NCBI RefSeq assembly: GCF_007713735.2
Contig: NZ_VMNW02000086.1
Coordinates: 1 to 35,776, forward strand
Source: Amycolatopsis acidicola
Lineage (GTDB): Bacteria > Actinomycetota > Actinomycetes > Mycobacteriales > Pseudonocardiaceae
Length of the DNA stretch: 35,776 nucleotides
Direction of reading: 5' to 3'
Shown: in pieces, positions 23,737 to 31,724 of the stretch
Numbering within the stretch: position 1 is the stretch's first letter
How the letters are laid out: the number at the start of each line of letters is the position of its first letter
Translations under genes and position numbers: made by a program
Notes under the pieces: generated by a model
What the model was told of the DNA's origin: nothing
The model's database searches: none
What the model saw: only the letters and a program-made list of their open reading frames with translations

Positions 23737-24867
23737 TCAGCCGCGGACGGTCAGCCCCACCCGCTGGAACTCCTTGAGATCCGAGTACCCCGTCTTCGCC
23801 ATCGCCCGGCGCAGCCCGCCGAACAGGTTCACCGCGCCCTCGGCATCCGAGGACGGGCCGTAGAGCAGGGTCTTCAGGCCGACCTCGAGATCCGGGCCCG
23901 CGGCCACCCGCGAACGCGGCAGCGACGGGTGCGCGGCCGCGGCCGTCCAGTACAGCCCGTGCCCCGGCGCCTCGGTGGCCGCCGCCAGCGGGGCACCGAG
24001 CATCACCGAGTCGGCCCCGCACGCGATGGCCTTCGCGATGTCGCCGGACGTGGTCATGCCGCCGTCGGCGAGGACGTGCACGTACCGGCCGCCGGTCTCG
24101 TCGAGGTAGTCCCGGCGCGCCGCGGCGGCGTCGATGATCGCGGTGGCCATCGGCACGCCGATGCCCAGCACCCTGTCCGTGCTCGTGATGCCCGGCGTGT
24201 ACCCATGCCCGACGATCACACCGGCGGCGCCGGTGCGCATCAGGTGCATCGCGGTGCGGTAGTCGGCCACACCGCCGGCGATCACCGGCACGTCGAGACC
24301 ACCGATGAACTCCTTGAGGTCCAAGGAATCCGCGTCACCGGAGACGTGCTCCGCGGAGATGATCGTGCCCTGCACGACCAGGATCTCCACCCCGGCGGCG
24401 ATCAGGTGCGGGGTCAGCTCGGCGGCACGCTGCGGGCTCACCCGAGCGGCCACCGTGACCCCGGCCTCGCGCACCGTGCGGATCACTTCGGCCAGCAGCT
24501 CCGGCTGCACCGGCGCCGAGTGCAGCTCCTGCAGCAGGCGGACCAGCGCGGTGGAGTCCTCGTCCTTCACCGCGTCCAGCAGCCGCCGCATCGCATCGTC
24601 CACATTGGAGTGCCGCGCCCACAGGCCCTCGGCGTTCAGCACGCCGAGGCCGCCCAGCTTGCCGATCTCCACCGCCGTACCCGGGGAGACGATCGCGTCC
24701 GTCGGGTGCGTGACCAGCGGGAGGTCGAAGCGGTAGGCGTCGATCTGCCACGCGGTGGACACCACCGCGGACGAACGCGTCCGGCGCGAGGGGACGATCT
24801 CCACGTCCCCGAGGTCGTACGCGCGCCGCGCGGTACGCCCCATGCCGATTTCGACAAGATCCCGCAC
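23737..24867 (-). CDS. guaB3: IMP dehydrogenase family protein GuaB3
   Basis: A 376-residue TIM-barrel protein of the GuaB3 branch, without CBS domains. It starts MRDLVEIGMGRTARRAYDL as in actinobacterial GuaB3 and contains GGMTTSGDIAKAIACGADSVMLG, the phosphate-binding part of the barrel. The catalytic loop of true IMP dehydrogenase (GSICTTR) is absent; the equivalent region reads VVQGTIISAEHVSGD without Cys. Mycobacterial GuaB3 has no demonstrated IMP dehydrogenase role, so the function is uncertain. GTG at 24867 follows GAGAGGGG. It lies 33 nt downstream of guaB on the same strand, a conserved pair, and 64 nt before choD, which has its own promoter. Confidence 0.93.
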   Translation of the reverse strand: MRDLVEIGMGRTARRAYDLGDVEIVPSRRTRSSAVVSTAWQIDAYRFDLPLVTHPTDAIVSPGTAVEIGKLGGLGVLNAEGLWARHSNVDDAMRRLLDAVKDEDSTALVRLLQELHSAPVQPELLAEVIRTVREAGVTVAARVSPQRAAELTPHLIAAGVEILVVQGTIISAEHVSGDADSLDLKEFIGGLDVPVIAGGVADYRTAMHLMRTGAAGVIVGHGYTPGITSTDRVLGIGVPMATAIIDAAAARRDYLDETGGRYVHVLADGGMTTSGDIAKAIACGADSVMLGAPLAAATEAPGHGLYWTAAAAHPSLPRSRVAAGPDLEVGLKTLLYGPSSDAEGAVNLFGGLRRAMAKTGYSDLKEFQRVGLTVRG

Positions 24868-24900
24868 GTGCGGATCCCCTCTCGTTGCTGGAGCCGCTGC

Positions 24901-26403
24901 TCAGCGGCTGGTGTAGTTCGGGGCCTCGACGGTCATCGTGACGTCGTGCGGGTGGCTCTCCTTGAGCCCGGCCGCGGTGATCCGCACGAGCTGCGCCTGC
25001 TGCAGCTCCTGGATCGTCTCCGCGCCCGCGTACCCCATGCCCGAACGCAGCCCGCCGACGAGCTGGTGCACGACGTTGATCAGCGGCCCCCGGAACGGGA
25101 TCCGGCCCTCGATGCCCTCCGGGACCAGCTTGTCCTCGGAGAGCACGTCGTCCTGCGCGTAGCGGTCCTTCGAGTAGGACTTCTTCCCGTCGCGGGACTG
25201 CATCGCGCCCAGCGAGCCCATCCCGCGGTAGGTCTTGAACTGCTTGCCGTTGACCAGGATCAGGTCACCCGGCGACTCGGCGGTGCCGGCCAGCAGGCTG
25301 CCCAGCATCACCGCGGACGCGCCGGCCGTGATGGCCTTCGCGATGTCGCCCGAGTACTGGATGCCGCCGTCCCCGATCACCGGCACACCGGCGGGGCGGC
25401 AGGCCTTGTCGGCCTCGAAGATCGCGGAGATCTGCGGGACGCCGACCCCGGCCACGATCCGGGTGGTGCAGATCGAGCCCGGCCCGACGCCGACCTTCAC
25501 GCCGTCCGCGCCCGCGTCCACCAGCGCCTGCGCGCCGGCCCGGGTGGCCACGTTCCCGCCGACCACGTCCACGGTCTCGCCGAACTCCTTCTTCAGGGTG
25601 GCCACCATGTCCACGACCGCGCGCGAGTGCCCGTGCGCCGTGTCGACCATCAGCACATCGACGCCCGCGTCGGCGAGCGCCATCGCGCGCTGGTGGCCCG
25701 TGGCGCCGACGCCCACCGCGGCCCCGACCAGGAGCCTGCCGTCGGTGTCCTTCGTCGCGTTCGGGTACTGCTCGGTCTTCACGAAGTCCTTGACCGTGAT
25801 CAGCCCGCGCAGCTTGTCCGCGCCGTCGACGATCGGCAGCTTCTCGATCTTGTGGCGGCGCAGCAGCCCGAGCGCCGCCTCCGCGGTGACCCCGACCTGC
25901 GCGGTGATCAACGGCTGGCGGGTCATCACTTCGCTGACCGGGCGGCTGTAGTCCACCTCGAACCGCATGTCGCGGTTGGTGATGATGCCGACCAGCGTGC
26001 CGGCCGCGTCGGTCACCGGGACACCGGAGATCCGGAACCTGGCGCACAGCGCGTCGACCTCGGCCAGTGTGTCCTCCGGGGAACAGGTGACCGGGTCGGT
26101 CACCATGCCCGCCTCGGACCGCTTCACGACCTCGACCGCGGCGGCCTGCTCCTCGACCGGCAGGTTGCGGTGCAACACACCCATGCCACCGTGGCGGGCC
26201 ATCGCGATGGCCATCCTGGCCTCGGTGACCGTGTCCATCGCCGCCGAGAGCAGCGGCACACGCAGCGTCACGTTGCGGGAGAGCCGGGTGCTGGTGTCGA
26301 CCGCGCTGGGCACCACATCCGACTCGGCGGGCAGCAGCAGCACGTCGTCGAAGGTCAGGCCCAGCATCGCGAACTTGTCTTCGGGGGCGAACTCGCTCGT
26401 CAT
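24901..26403 (-). CDS. guaB: IMP dehydrogenase
   Basis: Oxidises IMP to XMP with NAD, the rate-limiting step to GMP, in the cytoplasm. The 500-residue protein has the TIM barrel interrupted by two CBS domains (about 100-220). The catalytic loop GVGPGSICTTR carries Cys312, and the flap region has YRGMGSLGAMQSRDGKKSY. The start FAMLGLTFDDVLLLPAESDV is typical of the essential mycobacterial GuaB2. A -10 (TACCAT, 26454-26449) suggests a 5' leader of about 40 nt; GAGGAAGG lies further from the ATG than usual. The divergent DUF5319 gene shares the promoter region, and guaB3 follows. Confidence 0.98.
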   Translation of the reverse strand: MTSEFAPEDKFAMLGLTFDDVLLLPAESDVVPSAVDTSTRLSRNVTLRVPLLSAAMDTVTEARMAIAMARHGGMGVLHRNLPVEEQAAAVEVVKRSEAGMVTDPVTCSPEDTLAEVDALCARFRISGVPVTDAAGTLVGIITNRDMRFEVDYSRPVSEVMTRQPLITAQVGVTAEAALGLLRRHKIEKLPIVDGADKLRGLITVKDFVKTEQYPNATKDTDGRLLVGAAVGVGATGHQRAMALADAGVDVLMVDTAHGHSRAVVDMVATLKKEFGETVDVVGGNVATRAGAQALVDAGADGVKVGVGPGSICTTRIVAGVGVPQISAIFEADKACRPAGVPVIGDGGIQYSGDIAKAITAGASAVMLGSLLAGTAESPGDLILVNGKQFKTYRGMGSLGAMQSRDGKKSYSKDRYAQDDVLSEDKLVPEGIEGRIPFRGPLINVVHQLVGGLRSGMGYAGAETIQELQQAQLVRITAAGLKESHPHDVTMTVEAPNYTSR

Positions 26404-26456
26404 AGCTGGTTACAGACCTTCCTCGGCAATTCGGAGAACTCTCTCCCGATGGTATC

Positions 26457-26487
26457 TGGACAGGGCCCCACCTCCGCCCGGTACCGT
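26457..26487 (+). promoter_or_regulatory. Promoter of the DUF5319 gene
   Basis: TGGACA (26457-26462), 19-nt spacer, TACCGT (26482-26487), then 7 nt to GTG 26495. It is face to face with the guaB promoter. Confidence 0.55.
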
Positions 26488-26494
26488 GCAGCCC

Positions 26495-26881
26495 GTGCCG
26501 CACGACGTGTTGCCCCCGGACCCGTTCGCCGATGATCCCGACGATCCGGCCAAAAACCTGGCCGAACCCGGCGATGACCTGGACGAACCGATCGATGCGC
26601 AGGCGCGCACCGAGTTGCTCGCCGACCTCTCCGACCTAGCCGTGTACCAGGCCCTCCTGGAACCGCGCGGGGTGCGGGGCATCGTCGTGGACTGCGGTGA
26701 GTGTGACCAGCCGCACTACCACGACTGGCATCTGCTGCGCGCGAGCCTCGAACAGCTGCTCGCCGACGGCAGGATGCGGCCGCACGAGCCCGCGTTCGAT
26801 CCGGACCCGGCGGACTACGTGAGCTGGGATTACTGCCGCGGCTACGCCGACGGCGTGACCGCGAACGAAAGCGCTTACTGA
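26495..26881 (+). CDS. DUF5319 family protein
   Basis: A 128-residue soluble acidic protein orthologous to mycobacterial Rv3412, conserved at this position beside guaB2. Conserved stretches are LPPDPFADDP, LADLSDLAVYQALLEPRGVRG, VVDCGECDQPHYHDWHLLR and YVSWDYCRGYADG. Two Cys and the HYHDW segment could bind a metal, but this is a guess; the function is unknown. An upstream in-frame extension is open, but GTG 26495 is supported by the -10 placed 7 nt before it and by alignment with the mycobacterial N-terminus as I remember it. The gene converges on rsdA with a strong terminator between. Confidence 0.88.
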   Translation: MPHDVLPPDPFADDPDDPAKNLAEPGDDLDEPIDAQARTELLADLSDLAVYQALLEPRGVRGIVVDCGECDQPHYHDWHLLRASLEQLLADGRMRPHEPAFDPDPADYVSWDYCRGYADGVTANESAY

Positions 26882-26899
26882 GCTCTTCCCCACAGCAAG

Positions 26900-26930
26900 A
26901 AGGCCCGGCCGGATTCCCCGGCCGGGCCTT
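26900..26930. terminator. Bidirectional intrinsic terminator
   Basis: AAGGCCCGGCCGG (26900-26912) and CCGGCCGGGCCTT (26918-26930) form a 13-bp perfect stem with a 5-nt loop, followed by TTT on the plus strand. It separates the convergent DUF5319 and rsdA genes and can serve both. Confidence 0.9.
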
Positions 26931-26940
26931 TCCCGTGAGT

Positions 26941-27885
26941 TCAGTTACCCGTCGCCGCGGGCTGGGCGCCGGCCCCGCCGTCGGTCGAGTTGCTGTCGTA
27001 GCGGATGGAGTTCCCGGTGCTGCCGGTGCCTTCGCCGGACGCCGACGAGCTGCTCTCCGTGGATGGCGGCGGCAGCATCGGCGTGGAGCTGGTGCTCTCC
27101 GAGGTCGGCGGCGGCGAAGTTGTGGGCGAAGTGGTCGGCGTCGGCGTGGTGGTGACGACCTGCGTGCTCGACGACGGCGGCGGAGCCACCGTGGACGGCG
27201 AGGTCGGCGTGGACGGCTCGGTGGTCTGCCCCGGCCGCTGCAACATCTGGCTCAGCTGCTGGTGTTCCTGCATCAGCTGGGCGAGGTTGTCCTCCGCGGA
27301 GACCTGACTCAGCTTCGCGGCCGCTTCGGCCAGTGCCTGCTGCGCCTCGGCGATCTTGCCCTGTGACAGCGCGATGCTCGCCTGCTGCAGGTCGCTTCGC
27401 GCCGCGGAGGCGGCCTCGACCGAGCGGGCGTGATCGGCGTACAGGACCTTCGTCAGACCCCAGAGCGCGTCACCGGGCTGAGCGTCGCGCGCGGCGATGC
27501 TGGTGCCGGTGAAGGCGATGGCCAGCACCGCGGCAGCCGCCGCGACGGGCCAGAGCAGCCTGCGGTTGCGGGCGCGCTGCCCGTGCTTGCGCGCGAGCGC
27601 CGCCGTCTTGATCGTGGTGACGGCCGTGTCGGTGTCGACCAGCTCGGCCAGCGGCTCACTGTCGATGTCGCGCCGCCACGCGAGCAGCAGCGCGTTCAGC
27701 TCCTGGTCACCGAGGCCGTCGGCCACCTGGGGATCGGAGCCGCCCAGCGCGTCGAGCAGCGCGTCATCCGCGTGCACGGCGGAAAGGTCCGCCTCGAACG
27801 CGACCTGTGACGAGCTCATCGTGTCGTCGAAACCGAGCTGCTCGAGCTCACGTCTGACCTCATCCCGGCTGTCGCGGTCGGTCAC
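26941..27885 (-). CDS. rsdA: Anti-sigma-D factor RsdA
   Basis: A 314-residue membrane protein that holds the ECF sigma factor SigD inactive. The N-terminal cytoplasmic part contains the SigD-binding segment (about 60-85, ELNALLLAWRRDIDSEPLAEL). One transmembrane helix follows (about 110-130, LLWPVAAAAAVLAIAFTGTS). An outer helical region (about 140-205, Ala/Gln/Ser-rich) comes next, then a long Ser/Thr/Pro tail. In mycobacteria RsdA is released by regulated proteolysis (family knowledge). The GTG start directly abuts the sigD stop codon (TGA then GTG, no gap), so translation is coupled and stoichiometry ensured. The outer tail is low-complexity and resembles that of the Ser/Thr kinase in this window. 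Confidence 0.9.
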   Translation of the reverse strand: MTDRDSRDEVRRELEQLGFDDTMSSSQVAFEADLSAVHADDALLDALGGSDPQVADGLGDQELNALLLAWRRDIDSEPLAELVDTDTAVTTIKTAALARKHGQRARNRRLLWPVAAAAAVLAIAFTGTSIAARDAQPGDALWGLTKVLYADHARSVEAASAARSDLQQASIALSQGKIAEAQQALAEAAAKLSQVSAEDNLAQLMQEHQQLSQMLQRPGQTTEPSTPTSPSTVAPPPSSSTQVVTTTPTPTTSPTTSPPPTSESTSSTPMLPPPSTESSSSASGEGTGSTGNSIRYDSNSTDGGAGAQPAATGN

Positions 27886-28458
27886 TCAGGCCACCTCCTC
27901 GGACGCCAGCGCCTTGCGGAGCCGCGCAAGAGCCCGGTGCTGAGCGACCCGGACGGCACCGGGCGTGGACCCGACCGCGTCCGCGGTCTCTTCAGCGGAA
28001 AGCCCCACGACCACTCGCAGCACCACTATTTCGCGTTGTTTGTCCGGCAGAACCCGCAGCAGCTGGGACATCCGCTCGTTCAGCTCCCCCTGCAGCGCGC
28101 GCTGCTCGGGACCGACATCCCCCTCGATCTCGTCGGGGATCTCGGCCACCGGTTCGGCGCGGTTTCGGGCGGCGGCACGATGCGCGTCGGCCACCTTGTG
28201 CTGAGCGATGCCGTAGACGAAGGCCAGGAACGGGCGCCCTTGGTCACGGTACGAAGGCAATGCCGTGAGCACCGCGAGACACACCTCCTGAGCCACGTCG
28301 TCTGCCGAAGCGAACGAACGCTCCTGTCTGCCAACCCTGGCGCGGCAGTACCGCACCACTAGAGGACGGATCGCGGCAAGCAGCCGCTCCACCGCCTGAG
28401 GATCTCCCTCGACGGCGGCGGCGACTGACTCGTCCAGTCCGTCCCCCACATTGGCCAT
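27886..28458 (-). CDS. sigD: ECF RNA polymerase sigma factor SigD
   Basis: An ECF (sigma-70 family) factor of about 190 residues. Region 2 (about 20-90) includes IRPLVVRYCRARVG and ADDVAQEVCLAVLTALPSYRDQGRPFLAFVYGIAQHKVAD with a break; region 4 (about 130-185) includes LPDKQREIVVLRVVVGLSAEE and VGSTPGAVRVAQHRALARLR. Sequence, the rsdA partner and the guaB/whiB3 neighbours identify the SigD group. ATG at 28458 is taken as start. GTG at 28449 is an alternative: it lies 7 nt after a CGAT that, with GTAACA 16 nt before, forms a sigma-D-like promoter, so a leaderless start there is possible. The frame stays open upstream without conservation. Confidence 0.93.
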   Translation of the reverse strand: MANVGDGLDESVAAAVEGDPQAVERLLAAIRPLVVRYCRARVGRQERSFASADDVAQEVCLAVLTALPSYRDQGRPFLAFVYGIAQHKVADAHRAAARNRAEPVAEIPDEIEGDVGPEQRALQGELNERMSQLLRVLPDKQREIVVLRVVVGLSAEETADAVGSTPGAVRVAQHRALARLRKALASEEVA

Positions 28459-28482
28459 CGCAGACAACAGTCCCAGTGTTAC
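28457..28482 (-). promoter_or_regulatory. Possible sigma-D-dependent autoregulatory promoter
   Basis: Minus strand: GTAACA, exactly 16 nt, then CGAT (28460-28457). This resembles the GTAACG-N16-CGAT pattern I recall for mycobacterial SigD. The -10 overlaps the annotated ATG, so use of this promoter would require translation from GTG 28449. Confidence 0.4.
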
Positions 28483-28676
28483 GTGTAGGCGTACAAAATG
28501 GCGGCACGCGGCATCAGGGTCCCTCGCACCGGTGATGCCCACCGTACCGCCCGGCGTCCACGTGGCTCGTGCACGGTCGCCCTCGGCGCGCCCCACTGCA
28601 AGGTCCGGCAGCGGGGTGCGCCGTCAGGTGTTCAAGAATTCAACGACTCGCGGGAAGCTTACGCTCCGGAGCGGGC

Positions 28677-29273
28677 TCAGGAAACCAGGCCGCGCCGGAA
28701 ACCGTGCGCCACGGCCTGCGCGCGGTCGCGCACGCCGAGCTTGCGGAACAAGCGGCGGGCGTGGGTCTTCACGGTGTCCTCGGACAGGTAGAGCTCACGC
28801 CCGATCTGACCGTTGCTCTTGCCCTGGCTCATGCCGCGCAACACCTGCAGTTCCCGCTCGGTGAGCTGGACTCCCGGGTCGGCGGGCTGCCGGGGCGCCG
28901 GCACCGAGGTGCTGGCCAGCGTGTGCGCGAGTGCGGCCACGAGTTCGGGCCGGGAGGCGTCCCAGCGCAGGTAACCGCGAGCGCCACCGGCGATCGCGGC
29001 GGCGATGCTGCTGGCATCGTCGGGCGCGCCGAAGACGATCACGTTGGCCTGGGGATTGGCGGACACCAGCCGCCGAGTCGCCTCCACCCCGGCCGGCATC
29101 GCGCGCTGGGTGCCGACGAGGACCACGTCCACCGGCTGCCGCGAATACCTGGCCAGCAACTCGTCACCGTGCGCTACGCAGTCGATGCGACTGACGCCGG
29201 GGACGGCAGACATCACGCGGGTGAGCCCTTCGCGGACACTGCGTCGGTCGTCGCAGATCAAGACCGTAGTCAC
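28677..29273 (-). CDS. bldM: BldM-like atypical response regulator
   Basis: A 198-residue regulator related to Streptomyces BldM, which controls development. The LuxR-type helix-turn-helix (about 135-195) is nearly the BldM pattern: LTERELQVLRGMSQGKSN, IGRELYLSEDTVKTHARRLF and a closing GFRRGLVS. The receiver keeps the acidic pair Asp8/Asp9, but the phospho-acceptor position is Gly54 (VDVVLVGTQ where VDVVLLD is usual) and the conserved Lys is Trp (GYLRWDAS). It cannot be phosphorylated in the standard way, in line with phosphorylation-independent BldM. GTG at 29273 follows GGAAGG. Its place beside sigD, guaB, whiB3/whiD and groEL matches both Streptomyces and mycobacterial gene order. Confidence 0.88.
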   Translation of the reverse strand: MTTVLICDDRRSVREGLTRVMSAVPGVSRIDCVAHGDELLARYSRQPVDVVLVGTQRAMPAGVEATRRLVSANPQANVIVFGAPDDASSIAAAIAGGARGYLRWDASRPELVAALAHTLASTSVPAPRQPADPGVQLTERELQVLRGMSQGKSNGQIGRELYLSEDTVKTHARRLFRKLGVRDRAQAVAHGFRRGLVS

Positions 29274-29414
29274 GGGGTTTCCTTCCTGCAGCCGGGTGAC
29301 CTTCCATATCCCCTATCGGACGCTTTAGGCCGCGACTTGACACGATCCGGTGGCTTTTTTTGGAAGATCTTCGCCCGGATGTCGGTATGCGTGGCCCGAC
29401 CGCTGCAACGGGGC

Positions 29415-30248
29415 TCATTCCGGGACCCAAGGCGAGTCACGCGCCAGCCGCCTCCCATCCGGATCGGATCGTCGTAACACAGCGTGCAACACCTCGTCGA
29501 CCCTGGATCGATACCGACCGCACGCTGGTCGGAATTCGGCGGCGAGCAGTCCCGCAGGCCAACTCAGGGAGCGTAATTCGAACTCATCGGTAACGCCTAA
29601 CGCTTCTTCAACAAGAGGGCAGGCCCTGTCCCGGTCACCGGTGGCCCCGAGCGCGGCGGCGAGCACCAGCTGCGACTTGACCACGTGCCGGCGGGCGCCG
29701 GCTTCGGTGGCCAGCTTCAACGCCCGTTCCGCCGGCTCCAGCGCGGCCTCGGCGTTGCCGCTCGCCAGCTCCGTCTCGGCCGTGACCCAGCCCAGCCGGA
29801 CCCGGGAACGCCAGCACTCCGGCTCGGCCCGCGCCAGCAGGCGGCGGGAGACGGACAGCCGTCCGACGCCGAGGTTGTCCGCCGCCAGGCCGAGCAACGC
29901 GTCGGTTCGGGCACCGGCGGCGTCGAGCCCGTCCCTGTCCTCACCGCCACGGAGATCGACGACGAGCTTGAGCGCGGCGGCATCCGGGCCGAACGCGGCG
30001 GCATGCCCGCCGAGCTGCCTGCGATGGGAGGCGAAAGTGCTCAACGCGAGCGACGCGACAACGGGGTCGGCTCCACGGCCAAGCTCATGGAGAACTGTTG
30101 CGGCAGCCGCGTAACAGCCGCGGGCGCCGAGCACGATCGCGGCGATCAGCCTCGACCGCGGCGGGCCCGTCACAGCTACGGAAAGCGCTTCCAGACCGAG
30201 CGCGGGGAGGTCTCCGAAGGCCACTCGCCGCAGCTCGTCTTCTGGCAC
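29415..30248 (-). CDS. Helical repeat (TPR-like) protein, Rv3415c-like
   Basis: A 277-residue soluble protein built of Ala/Leu-rich helices in pairs, for example LGWVTAETELASGNAEAALE and SQLVLAAALGATGDRDRACP, the A-G/A-A-L pattern of tetratricopeptide-like repeats. The position between bldM/sigD and whiB3 and the length agree with mycobacterial Rv3415c, whose function is unknown. The beginning MPEDELRRVAFGDLPALGLEAL is typical of the group. GTG at 30248 lies 9 nt after the stop of the MerR-type gene, so the two are probably an operon. A protein-protein interaction role is inferred only from the repeat type. Confidence 0.75.
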   Translation of the reverse strand: MPEDELRRVAFGDLPALGLEALSVAVTGPPRSRLIAAIVLGARGCYAAAATVLHELGRGADPVVASLALSTFASHRRQLGGHAAAFGPDAAALKLVVDLRGGEDRDGLDAAGARTDALLGLAADNLGVGRLSVSRRLLARAEPECWRSRVRLGWVTAETELASGNAEAALEPAERALKLATEAGARRHVVKSQLVLAAALGATGDRDRACPLVEEALGVTDEFELRSLSWPAGLLAAEFRPACGRYRSRVDEVLHAVLRRSDPDGRRLARDSPWVPE

Positions 30249-30257
30249 CCGGCCAGC

Positions 30258-31184
30258 CTACTTGCCCAGTAGGACATGTTCGACGCGCTCGACGGCCGCG
30301 CGGAGATCGGCGAGATGCTCGACCTGATCCGGCAGCGCGTCCGGCGACCAGCCCGGCCCCCACGCGAACACCCGGCAGCGTTGGCGACCACGGGAAACCC
30401 GTGGCAGCAACCGCACATCCGCGGCGGTCAGCTGTTCCGCGCGCAGCACCACGGCCGAAGGCACGCTTCGCCGCACGGCGACCGCGAGCACTTCGCCGGA
30501 AGGCGGATTGCCGAAGACCTGCGTACTGATCCCGCGTTCGGACAGGCAGGCCGCGAGCGCGTAGACCGGCAGGTTCTCGCGCTCGTCGGGGACGACGCTG
30601 AGCAGCACCGGGCGTTGGTTGCGCGGGTTGTCGAGCACCGGCGTGGCCCGCACGAGCGCACCGAGCACGCATTCGGAAAGCAGGTACTCGGCCTCGGGCC
30701 CAGCGGGGGTTCCGTCCCAGCTGGTGCCGAGCGCGGACAGCACGGGGTCGATCACGTTCTCCCACGCCGTGAGCGCGCCGGCTTCGGCGAGCAGCTCGGC
30801 GAGCGCGCGCTGCACGGCGGCGCCGTCCATCGCCGTGGCCGCCATCCGCAGGCGCCGCGCCACGGACCTGTCCGGGACCTCGGCCCGCTCCGCTTCCGGA
30901 GGCTCGGCCAGCTCGTCGGAGACCTCGGCGATCGACGCTGTCAACGCGTAGCGTGCGGCTTCAGCTGTCGACGCACCACGCAGCAGGGCGCGCTGCATGA
31001 GCTCGAGCCTGTTGATGTCGGTGGCGCCGTAGCGGCGGTGCTTGCCGCCGGTGTGCTTGCTCGGGCCGAGCCCGTAGCGGCGGTCCCAGGTGCGCAGGGT
31101 CGAAGGGGCGACACCGAGCCGCCGGGCCACGGCGGCTACCGGCATGGTCGGCTCGGCCTGTCGGGCACACCCACGGCGATCCAT
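30258..31184 (-). CDS. MerR-type regulator with degenerate cobalamin-binding-like domain
   Basis: A 308-residue regulator. The N-terminal MerR helix-turn-helix (about 12-80) reads MPVAAVARRLGVAPSTLRTWDRRYG with KHTGGKHRRYGATDINRLEL. The middle and C-terminal part (about 125-300) resembles the helical plus Rossmann-like cobalamin-binding module of CarH/LitR proteins: ENVIDPVLSALGTSWDGTPAGPEAEYLLSE with breaks, and RPVLLSVVPDERENLPVYAL. The usual B12 ligands (E-H pair and DxHxxG) are not present, so light or B12 sensing is unlikely. A start further upstream is open, but ATG 31184 is supported by a -35/-10 pair with 7-nt spacing. It is divergent from whiB3. Confidence 0.82.
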   Translation of the reverse strand: MDRRGCARQAEPTMPVAAVARRLGVAPSTLRTWDRRYGLGPSKHTGGKHRRYGATDINRLELMQRALLRGASTAEAARYALTASIAEVSDELAEPPEAERAEVPDRSVARRLRMAATAMDGAAVQRALAELLAEAGALTAWENVIDPVLSALGTSWDGTPAGPEAEYLLSECVLGALVRATPVLDNPRNQRPVLLSVVPDERENLPVYALAACLSERGISTQVFGNPPSGEVLAVAVRRSVPSAVVLRAEQLTAADVRLLPRVSRGRQRCRVFAWGPGWSPDALPDQVEHLADLRAAVERVEHVLLGK

Positions 31185-31191
31185 TCGCCCC

Positions 31192-31220
31192 AATATTCCG
31201 GCGGCATGGCTACCCAGCAA
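31192..31220 (-). promoter_or_regulatory. Promoter of the MerR-type gene
   Basis: Minus strand: TTGCTG (31220-31215), 17-nt spacer, AATATT (31197-31192), then 7 nt to ATG 31184; leaderless arrangement. Confidence 0.6.
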
Positions 31221-31305
31221 CCTGAATGTTATGCACCGCGACCTGCGAAACCGGACGGCCTCACGCTTGCGGGGGACACCTAACGGCTGAATCCGATTGA
31301 TTCCC

Positions 31306-31334
31306 TTGAACAACTATTGGCGCGCTTCTAACGT
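31306..31334 (+). promoter_or_regulatory. Promoter of whiB3
   Basis: TTGAAC (31306-31311), 17-nt spacer, TAACGT (31329-31334). Transcription would start near 31341, giving a leader of about 68 nt that carries the whiB3 ribosome-binding site CGGAGG before ATG 31409. Confidence 0.65.
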
Positions 31335-31408
31335 TACCGCCGTTGCACCAAATGGAGTAGTCGAGCGCAACAGCAGGGGTCACAGACCGAAAAACGGAGG
31401 CGGTCACG

Positions 31409-31711
31409 ATGGCAGACACGCGCAGGCTTCCAGGCCCGAATGCAGACATCTGGGACTGGCAGCTGGAGGGGTCCTGCCGAGGGATGGACAGCGCGGCTTT
31501 CTTCCATCCCGACGGGGAGCGCGGACCGGCCAGGGCACGTCGGGAGGCCCGGGCCAAAGCGATTTGCCTGGCCTGCCCGGTGCTGCGGATGTGCCGCGAG
31601 CACGCGCTGGCCGTGCACGAGCCCTACGGGATCTGGGGCGGGCTTTCCGAGTCCGAACGGGAGAGCATCATCAAAACCGGCAAACGCCAGATGAGTCTCA
31701 CCGGCCAGTGA
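31409..31711 (+). CDS. whiB3: WhiB-family iron-sulfur regulator WhiB3/WhiD
   Basis: A 100-residue redox-sensing regulator that binds a [4Fe-4S] cluster and the sigma-A C-terminal domain. The four Cys are present: one in LEGSCRGMD and three in ICLACPVLRMC. The turn motif GIWGG is followed by a basic C-terminal tail (KTGKRQ). The start LPGPNADIWDWQLEG and the position beside sigD, bldM and groEL identify it as the orthologue of mycobacterial WhiB3 and Streptomyces WhiD, involved in redox/lipid control and sporulation respectively. ATG at 31409 follows CGGAGG at 9 nt. The gene has a long leader and a strong terminator of its own, and is divergent from the MerR-type gene. Confidence 0.95.
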   Translation: MADTRRLPGPNADIWDWQLEGSCRGMDSAAFFHPDGERGPARARREARAKAICLACPVLRMCREHALAVHEPYGIWGGLSESERESIIKTGKRQMSLTGQ

Positions 31712-31724
31712 GGGGGAAGAAAAT

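Noticed and set aside
26404..26494. Purine riboswitch before guaB
   Set aside because: The leader is only about 40 nt from the likely -10 and contains only a 5-bp hairpin.
23728..26535. Long plus-strand open frame opposite guaB3 and guaB
   Set aside because: Same reason: a composition shadow of conserved minus-strand genes.
27005..27307. Plus-strand Val/Gly/Asp-rich frame opposite the rsdA tail
   Set aside because: It mirrors the low-complexity Ser/Thr/Pro coding of rsdA and has no RBS.
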